Source: Erythrobacter sp. CCH5-A1 | GTDB taxonomy: Bacteria > Pseudomonadota > Alphaproteobacteria > Sphingomonadales > Sphingomonadaceae | DNA: 9,276 nucleotides | Reading direction: 5' to 3' | Assembly: GCF_001557115.1 (NCBI RefSeq) | Contig: NZ_LSKQ01000169.1 | Location: forward strand, 1 to 9,276 | Part shown: piece by piece, positions 5,557-9,276 of the stretch | Numbering within the stretch: the stretch's first letter is position 1 | How the letters are laid out: every line of letters begins with the position of its first letter | The notes under the pieces: generated by a model | The model's input: the letters and a program-made list of their open reading frames with translations, nothing else | Told to the model about the DNA's origin: nothing | The model's database searches: none | Position numbers and translations under genes: made by a program

Positions 5557-6285
5557 ATGCCAGACGACAACCTTGCCACCGAACGAACCACGGCCGCCAG
5601 CATTGCCGTCTTCCTCTTCGCCATCGCCAGACACTGGCGAGAGGTGCGCGCATCAGACGGCACGCGGATTCCAAACCACCTCTTCTCTTCAACACGCGCA
5701 GCCGCGTTTCTGCTGGAAAGCGGCCCACCAGAACACCTGAGGAAGGAATGGGACCTTCCACCGGGCACGGTGCATTTGGGCTCCACGAAAGACACAATCG
5801 ACGATGTCATCGCCTATCTCGGCCTCAGCGATGCCGACATCCAGTTTCTCGAACGCTATTACCGCCTGACCGGCGGCACGAGAGCCTTCTCGCTCTTCGG
5901 CGACCACCGCAAATTTATGGCGCTCTGCAAGCGCACTCCGGGCTTCGATGTCGATATGCGGACCATTGCAGAATTGGCTGCACCCGCTTCACACGATGCG
6001 CGCTACGCCGACCCCGAGACGCTCGACGAGCTGCTCTATCTCGACCCCGACACGCTCGTCCCCCTCAATGCGACCTACGAATTCGTTCTCGGCCGGGGCG
6101 ACCGAGCCGCCGGACGCCGCGCTCTCAACGAACTTGAACTCTCCGCGGGCATTCTCCTGCGCGAGGACAACATTCACATCGCCATCAAAGACGTCTTGCA
6201 GTTTATCCAGAATACGCCCGAGGAAGAGGTGCCGCGCGGGATACTCGGGCGGCTGCGCGACATTTGGCGGCGCGCCAGACTGTAA
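5557..6285 (+). CDS. hypothetical protein, 242 aa
   Basis: The ATG at 5557 follows CGGAG at 5546-5550, 51 bases after the toxin stop, so the gene may be read with the toxin-antitoxin pair. The product is mostly helical and soluble. The N-terminal region ASIAVFLFAIARHWREVR (about residues 14-31) is hydrophobic but too short and too charged to be a clear membrane anchor. The middle has AYLGLSDADIQFLERYYR (about 86-103). The C-terminal part contains ETLDELLYLDPDTLVPLNAT and IAIKDVLQFIQNTPEEEVPR, ending in an Arg-rich tail. No domain is recognised. A link to the toxin-antitoxin pair is possible from position but unproven. Confidence 0.8.
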   Translation: MPDDNLATERTTAASIAVFLFAIARHWREVRASDGTRIPNHLFSSTRAAAFLLESGPPEHLRKEWDLPPGTVHLGSTKDTIDDVIAYLGLSDADIQFLERYYRLTGGTRAFSLFGDHRKFMALCKRTPGFDVDMRTIAELAAPASHDARYADPETLDELLYLDPDTLVPLNATYEFVLGRGDRAAGRRALNELELSAGILLREDNIHIAIKDVLQFIQNTPEEEVPRGILGRLRDIWRRARL

Positions 6286-7032
6286 TCGGCCGCGCAGCAC
6301 GTTTCAGCTGCCTCGATGATGCACCACGCGGTCTCATCGCTTCCGCCAGAACCACGCTCTGAGCTCTCGGGAAACACTGAAGACATAATGCGCCGCCTTC
6401 GGCGCCGACGACCATCTCTGCTCTCCCGAAAAACCGCTTACTGTTTGCCGAACGAGGGCCATCACCAGAATGCCACCCCTATGGGGAAGACCAAGACGAT
6501 CCCGATGCGATGACCGGCGCCGCCACGTCCGGTGCCGCCACCGCCCTCCAGCGCGGTGGGGAGCCCGATGACGGCAAGGGGATCGCCTCTCGTGCCCGCG
6601 CGAGGGCTGGCCCCACGCCGAAGCTGGCGACATGTGAAATTCGCGCGTCCGGCGTAGCCAATCCCGGCATCCCCGGCCCGCCGCCGCGGCAGGCCGCCCG
6701 CTGACCAGGGCCCGGCGACGCGGATTGTTCCTGTCCGGTGTCGCAGGCAACGGGCTTTATCCCGGCGCGACTGTGCACGACAAGATCGACGATGTTCAGT
6801 CGTATCAAGGCCCCTCGTGCCCGACAGCCCGTCCGCCGCCAGTGCCCCTGCCTCTCTGGTCGCGGTTAGGGCCAACCTGCAAAAATGCGAACCGTGTTGC
6901 TCGGCAAGCCGAGCTGCCCGCACCACCTCGATTTTCGAGGTTTCCCGCGCATACGCGCGGTGTCCCACCACTCCCGCCGAGGCTCGATAAGGGCACCGGC
7001 GGACGAGCCGCCGGCCACAAGGAGGCTTTATC
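6286..7032. other. 747-base intergenic region upstream of ssb, no credible gene
   Basis: Open frames exist on both strands (for example 6316-6513, 6510-6704 and 6725-7036 on plus; 6462-7151 and 6334-6750 on minus). They are Arg/Pro/Ala-rich, lack good ribosome binding sites and resemble no protein I know. Seen directly are a GCGCCG-CCTT-CGGCGC hairpin (6390-6405); a 13-base near-repeat with 15-base spacing (6514-6526 and 6529-6541, 12 of 13 identical); CGACTG (6768-6773) with CAGTCG (6797-6802), an inverted repeat with a 23-base spacer; and three hairpins at 6899-6959. The size and structure suggest a regulatory, replication or transfer site, but no nic site or iteron array is recognisable. 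Confidence 0.5.
6899..6959 (+). promoter_or_regulatory. three-hairpin cluster upstream of ssb
   Basis: GCTCGGC (6899-6905) pairs with GCCGAGC (6908-6914). ACCTCGA (6925-6931) pairs with TCGAGGT (6935-6941). CGCGCATACGCGCG (6946-6959) is a short palindrome with a CATA loop, and it is identical to 3075-3088. The cluster ends 73 bases before the ssb ATG. It has no U-tract, so it is more likely a leader structure, protein site or single-strand-active element than a terminator. Its function is inference. Confidence 0.5.
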
Positions 7033-7368
7033 ATGAACAACGTCAATCTCGTCGGCCGTCTCGCCAAGGACCCCGTCGCCCGCGACACCGGCGAAACCCG
7101 CATCACCGAGCTGATCCTGGTCACCGAGCGGCCCGTCATCCGCGACGGCAAGGTCCAGAAGGATACCGAGAGCGGCTACGCTCTCAAGGACGCCGAATTC
7201 CACAAGGTCACCGTCTTCAATGGCATGGGGCTGCCGCTCCGCGAGCACAAGAAGAAGGGCGACCAGCTCGCCGTAACCGGGCGCATCCACTACTCGCGCT
7301 GGAAGGACGCCGACGGCACCGAACGCTACGGCACCGAGATCATCGCCGAGAACGTGATGTTCATCTGA
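7033..7368 (+). CDS. ssb: short single-stranded-DNA-binding protein (SSB-like, OB fold)
   Basis: This 111-residue protein follows the order of bacterial SSB: MNNVNLVGRLAKDPVARDTG (1-20, the first strands), TELILVTERP (25-34), AEFHKVTVFNGMG (55-67, matching the E-W-H-x-V-x-F segment with Phe in place of Trp), HKKKGDQLAVTGRIHYSRWK (72-91), and ERYGTEIIAENVMFI at the end. SSBs coat single-stranded DNA during replication, repair and plasmid transfer. The protein stops right after the OB fold: the flexible linker and acidic DDDIPF-like tip that recruits partner proteins in typical SSBs (about 150-180 residues) are absent. A strong AAGGAGG at 7019-7025 fixes the start. A hairpin follows the gene. 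Confidence 0.85.
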   Translation: MNNVNLVGRLAKDPVARDTGETRITELILVTERPVIRDGKVQKDTESGYALKDAEFHKVTVFNGMGLPLREHKKKGDQLAVTGRIHYSRWKDADGTERYGTEIIAENVMFI

Positions 7369-7374
7369 CCTCGC

Positions 7375-7406
7375 AGGGGCGGCACCGCAGTGCCGCCCCT
7401 CGCTTT
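7375..7406 (+). terminator. hairpin, probable terminator or mRNA 3' end after ssb
   Basis: AGGGGCGGCAC (7375-7385) and GTGCCGCCCCT (7390-7400) form a perfect 11-bp GC-rich stem with a CGCA loop, six bases after the ssb stop. Only a short TTT (7404-7406) follows. Termination may be partial, letting transcription continue into the gene at 7427, or the hairpin may protect the ssb message. Confidence 0.65.
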
Positions 7407-7426
7407 GCTTCGATCGGAGAACGACC

Positions 7427-7672
7427 ATGTCATTGCTCGAGCCCATCCTCAACGCAGGCTTCGCCTTCGCTGCCGAGCAGCTGCCGCCCAATACACGTCC
7501 GGTGCTCGCCCTGCGCCCATCGTTCTACAGCTGCTGCCAGTACGAAATCGTAACCGCGCGCTACATGCCCGACTATCGACCCCTCGCGCCGTGGCGCGAC
7601 CTGTCCGGCGACGACCTCGCTGACAGCGGCTCCGACCAGGTGCTTGCCCGCCCCCTGCCGACGCCATTCTGA
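7427..7672 (+). CDS. small hypothetical protein, 81 aa
   Basis: The ATG at 7427 follows CGGAGA at 7415-7420. The product begins MSLLEPILNAGFAFAAEQLP, has a Tyr/Cys-containing middle (FYSCCQYEIVTARYMPDYRP, about residues 33-52), and ends in a Pro-rich tail. There is no clear signal peptide or membrane segment; the N-terminal hydrophobic stretch is short. The next gene starts 17 bases after its stop, suggesting co-transcription. The family is unrecognised. Confidence 0.65.
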   Translation: MSLLEPILNAGFAFAAEQLPPNTRPVLALRPSFYSCCQYEIVTARYMPDYRPLAPWRDLSGDDLADSGSDQVLARPLPTPF

Positions 7673-7688
7673 TCCCGGGGAGCGCCCT

Positions 7689-8033
7689 GTGACCGACCCT
7701 GTCTTCGTCTTTGGCAGCAATCTGGCCGGCCGCCACGGCAAGGGCGCAGCCCTGTGGGCACGTCTGCACCGCGGCGCAATCTACGGGCAGGGCACCGGTC
7801 TGCAAGGCAACAGCTACGCCATTCCCAGCAAGGACGCGCAACTGCGAACACTGCCGCTTGCTGTTATCGCGCGCCACGTCGGCACCTTCCTCGCTTTCGC
7901 GCGATCCCGCCCCGACCTCACATTTCAGCTCACACCGATCGGATGCGGCCTTGCAGGCTACCATCGTGAGCAGATCGAGCCGATGTTCGCCAGTCCACCG
8001 ACCAACATCCTGTGGCCACCCGAATGGCGCTGA
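7689..8033 (+). CDS. A1S_2505-type macro-like protein, GTG start
   Basis: This 114-residue protein matches a small phage and plasmid family that I recall as 'A1S_2505 phage non-structural protein', related in pattern to macro (ADP-ribose-binding) domains. Seen are FGSNLAGRHGKGAA (8-21), a Gly-rich loop; YGQGTGLQGNSYAIPSKD (32-49); a helix with HVGTFLAFARSRPDL (63-77); and TPIGCGLAGY (82-91), like the second glycine loop of macro domains. Macro domains bind or remove ADP-ribose, but activity here is unproven. The gene seems to use GTG at 7689, with GGGGAG at 7677-7682 six bases upstream. The frame is open upstream to 7644 with no better start. It lies 17 bases after the preceding gene. Confidence 0.85.
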   Translation: MTDPVFVFGSNLAGRHGKGAALWARLHRGAIYGQGTGLQGNSYAIPSKDAQLRTLPLAVIARHVGTFLAFARSRPDLTFQLTPIGCGLAGYHREQIEPMFASPPTNILWPPEWR

Positions 8034-8042
8034 TGTAATCCT

Positions 8043-8065
8043 CGCGAAATCTCGCGACTTTCGCG
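8043..8065 (+). repeat. 7-bp inverted repeat between two small genes
   Basis: CGCGAAA (8043-8049) and TTTCGCG (8059-8065) form a stem with a 9-base loop. CTCGCGA also occurs twice, at 8041-8047 and 8051-8057. It lies 16 bases before the ribosome binding site of the gene at 8096. It could be an operator or a leader hairpin. Confidence 0.35.
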
Positions 8066-8095
8066 CCCGACGCACACCAAGAGAAGGATCCTACA

Positions 8096-8284
8096 ATGCC
8101 ATTCGACCCGACGAAAGTCCCCGCAGAAATCTTCAAGAAGCTTTCGATCGCCCTCATCAATGGAACGGACGCTGAGCTTACAGCCGGGGAAGTCAAAACA
8201 CTCGTCGACGCCGGTCTGCTAGACGCCCTTGAAATGGCAATTCTCAAAGAGAAGCCTAAGCCAGGGGCAACAACGGAGCATTAA
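8096..8284 (+). CDS. small hypothetical protein, 62 aa
   Basis: The ATG at 8096 has a strong GAGAAGGA at 8081-8088, seven bases upstream. The product is a compact, mainly helical, soluble protein: VPAEIFKKLSIALINGTDAE (8-27), then LTAGEVKTLVDAGLLDALEM (28-47), ending in a Lys/Pro-rich tail. The helix-turn-helix-like spacing is not convincing enough to call DNA binding. There are no cysteines and no membrane segment. The family is unrecognised; the strong ribosome binding site and the spacing make it a credible gene. Confidence 0.65.
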   Translation: MPFDPTKVPAEIFKKLSIALINGTDAELTAGEVKTLVDAGLLDALEMAILKEKPKPGATTEH

Positions 8285-8348
8285 GCGACCCCATACATCA
8301 CCCAGTCGTCACTACCCTGCTGAGAAGCACGCGAAAGAGGATGTCACC

Positions 8349-8879
8349 ATGCGCAAAAAACCATTGCCCAATTACCGCGACCGTCTCGTCATGGTCAGCT
8401 GGCAGCACCTCTCTGCCGAAGAATGCCAGCAGCGCGCTCTCGCCGCCCTCTCGCCGGTCATGTGCAAGGATGCGAACAAGCCGCACACTGAATGGACCTA
8501 CTGGGATCCGCATGCGCGCGATCACTTCGCGGACCACGCCGGGCAATTCAGCGGCTTCTCCGCGCTGCAGGTCGATCTGCTACGCCCCAGCTTCGACTAC
8601 CTGCATCTGCGCGATGCCGATTGCCTCATGGACACCATTGACGAAGTCGACGACCGGATACTGGCGGTCATCGGGGCGAGCTGCACATGGCTGTTTGCCA
8701 CCATGAGCACCGAAAATGACCACCCACTCTCGGGCGCGCGGCGAACGCTCGTCATGCTCGATCGCGACAGCGACGGACGCGAACGCGATAACTCTCCGGG
8801 GTTCGCTACGCTGCCGCGCGACACGCTGCTCGAGATCGAGCGCGACCTTGAGGATTACGTTCTCGACAGCCTCAGCTGA
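8349..8879 (+). CDS. hypothetical protein, 176 aa
   Basis: The ATG at 8349 follows AAAGAGGA at 8334-8341. The frame is open upstream to 8229 but overlaps the preceding gene, so the later start is chosen. The product is soluble and acidic, rich in Asp, His and Trp in its first half (KPHTEWTYWDPHARDHFADH, about residues 43-62). A helical LMDTIDEVDDRILAVIGASC follows (about 95-114), then a strand-like RRTLVMLDRD (about 134-143), and the protein ends LLEIERDLEDYVLDSLS. No family or catalytic signature is recognised. It converges with the minus-strand gene that ends 29 bases downstream. Confidence 0.8.
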   Translation: MRKKPLPNYRDRLVMVSWQHLSAEECQQRALAALSPVMCKDANKPHTEWTYWDPHARDHFADHAGQFSGFSALQVDLLRPSFDYLHLRDADCLMDTIDEVDDRILAVIGASCTWLFATMSTENDHPLSGARRTLVMLDRDSDGRERDNSPGFATLPRDTLLEIERDLEDYVLDSLS

Positions 8880-8891
8880 TCGGCAAACCCC

Positions 8892-8918
8892 CGGTTCACA
8901 GTCACGGTTCACGGTTCA
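8892..8918. repeat. three CGGTTCA copies at the convergent gene end
   Basis: CGGTTCA occurs at 8892-8898, 8905-8911 and 8912-8918, in the gap and the last codons of the convergent minus-strand gene. The second copy contains that gene's stop codon. There is no strong hairpin or U-tract, so I see no clear bidirectional terminator here. It may be replication slippage. Confidence 0.4.
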
Positions 8919-9148
8919 TGATCAACAATTACGCCCGTGGCATCGATCTTCGCCCCGCGGTGGCCGCAGCTGCACCTCAGGTGCTGTGCGACTATGTCCA
9001 GCTTCATGGGAATCGACTTGGCGAAGCACTGATCGCGCAACTTCGACGCGGGGACCAGCACGACACGCCGGCATCTGAGGCATTCGATCTGCGCGTTGAG
9101 CCCATGACGAACCAGATCGGCGACTGTGTCGATACGCTTCATTCCCAT
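8909..9148 (-). CDS. small zinc-ribbon-like protein, 79 aa
   Basis: This is the only convincing minus-strand gene. It starts MGMKRIDTVADLVRHGLNAQ, then has a first knuckle C23-LR-C26 (IECLRCRRVVLVPASKL) and a second cysteine pair C59-S-C61 (LRCSCGHRGAKI). Together these would form a four-cysteine zinc ribbon. The layout (TVADLxRHG, CxxC, a long middle, CxCG..GA) matches a family of small alphaproteobacterial zinc-ribbon proteins I have seen but cannot name. The role is unknown; nucleic-acid or protein contact is typical of ribbons. In-frame stops limit the start to ATG at 9148 or 9142. Neither has a good Shine-Dalgarno. The opposite-strand frame at 8918-9169 lacks motifs and is taken as the shadow. 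Confidence 0.75.
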   Translation of the reverse strand: MGMKRIDTVADLVRHGLNAQIECLRCRRVVLVPASKLRDQCFAKSIPMKLDIVAQHLRCSCGHRGAKIDATGVIVDHEP

Positions 9149-9155
9149 GAGCGAC

Positions 9156-9184
9156 GTAGAACATCATGAGAACATGATCGTCAA
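9156..9184 (-). promoter_or_regulatory. possible promoter with an operator-like inverted repeat
   Basis: Read on the minus strand, TTGACG (9184-9179) and TTCTAC (9161-9156) are 17 bases apart. An inverted repeat, ATCATG-TTCT-CATGAT, lies in the spacer (9163-9178). The -35 is strong and the -10 weak. Transcription would begin within a base or two of the ATG at 9148, giving a leaderless mRNA; the absence of a Shine-Dalgarno fits. The repeat sits where a repressor could block the polymerase. This is inference. Confidence 0.4.
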
Positions 9185-9216
9185 CTCGTATGGCAAGCCA
9201 GGCAGGGAGTAACGTC

Positions 9217-9252
9217 TCCCGACCTTCGGCCGGGACCGCGCTCTACTGCGCG
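9217..9252. repeat. two short GC-rich hairpins at the window end
   Basis: TCCCG (9217-9221) can pair with CGGGA (9231-9235). CGCGC (9237-9241) can pair with GCGCG (9248-9252). They lie upstream of the minus-strand gene. The remaining bases to 9276 are GC-rich, with no gene visible. The region continues beyond the window. Confidence 0.35.
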
Positions 9253-9276
9253 CCCCGCGCCGCGGCCCTGGCTGCG

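Noticed and set aside
5199..5810. Minus-strand open frame of 203 codons across the toxin gene
   Set aside because: It is antisense to two plus-strand genes with good ribosome binding sites, and its Ser/Arg-rich translation has no domain.
6725..7036. Plus-strand open frame of 103 codons ending at the ssb start
   Set aside because: It reads through the hairpin cluster and overlaps the ssb ribosome binding site. Its composition is Pro/Arg-rich and no Shine-Dalgarno precedes it.
6462..7151. Minus-strand open frame of 229 codons in the gap before ssb
   Set aside because: It begins inside ssb, is very rich in Arg and Gly, and has no recognisable motif. The gap also contains competing open frames on the plus strand, so I treat all of them as chance.
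8096..8284. Helix-turn-helix regulator call for the 62-residue protein
   Set aside because: The helices are suggestive, but no recognisable recognition-helix pattern is visible, so only a hypothetical call is justified.
8918..9169. Plus-strand open frame of 83 codons opposite the zinc-ribbon gene
   Set aside because: The minus strand shows paired cysteines in a ribbon-like layout, whereas the plus frame has no motif and no ribosome binding site.

Overview
This GC-rich window carries no ribosomal, tRNA or core metabolic gene, and no transposase, integrase or CRISPR array. It looks like accessory DNA of an alphaproteobacterial (probably sphingomonad or relative) conjugative plasmid or integrative element. 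The reasons are a DUF736 protein, a DUF6915-type protein, a small plasmid-type single-stranded-DNA-binding protein (SSB), an A1S_2505-type macro-like protein, and many small lone proteins, each with its own Shine-Dalgarno site. The host assignment is inference from gene content. No replication, partition or transfer gene is visible.

Layout. (1) 151-3053 is a tight same-strand run of five genes. It holds a DUF6915-type protein, two unknowns, a PAPS-reductase-like ATP-pyrophosphatase (1591-2754) and a small coiled-coil-like protein. Three of the four junctions overlap, so the genes are probably co-translated. (2) 3181-4722 holds an unknown, a hairpin-rich leader, the DUF736 gene, a strong rho-independent terminator (4392-4432) and a small unknown. 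(3) 4833-5505 is a compact antitoxin/toxin pair (Phd/YefM-like plus MazF/PemK-like) with overlapping genes, followed by an unknown 242-residue protein. (4) 6286-7032 is a 747-base stretch without a credible gene. It ends in three hairpins just upstream of ssb (7033-7368). (5) 7427-8879 holds four small genes, including the macro-like GTG-start gene. (6) 8909-9148 is the only convincing minus-strand gene, a small zinc-ribbon-like protein with a possible promoter that would give a leaderless mRNA.

The genes probably serve maintenance and establishment of the element: ssDNA handling by SSB (and possibly DUF736), addiction by the toxin-antitoxin pair, and an unexplained enzymatic module built around the PAPS-reductase-like protein. 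That module is the best candidate here for an undescribed system. The hairpin cluster before ssb is the best candidate for an undescribed regulatory or transfer-related element.
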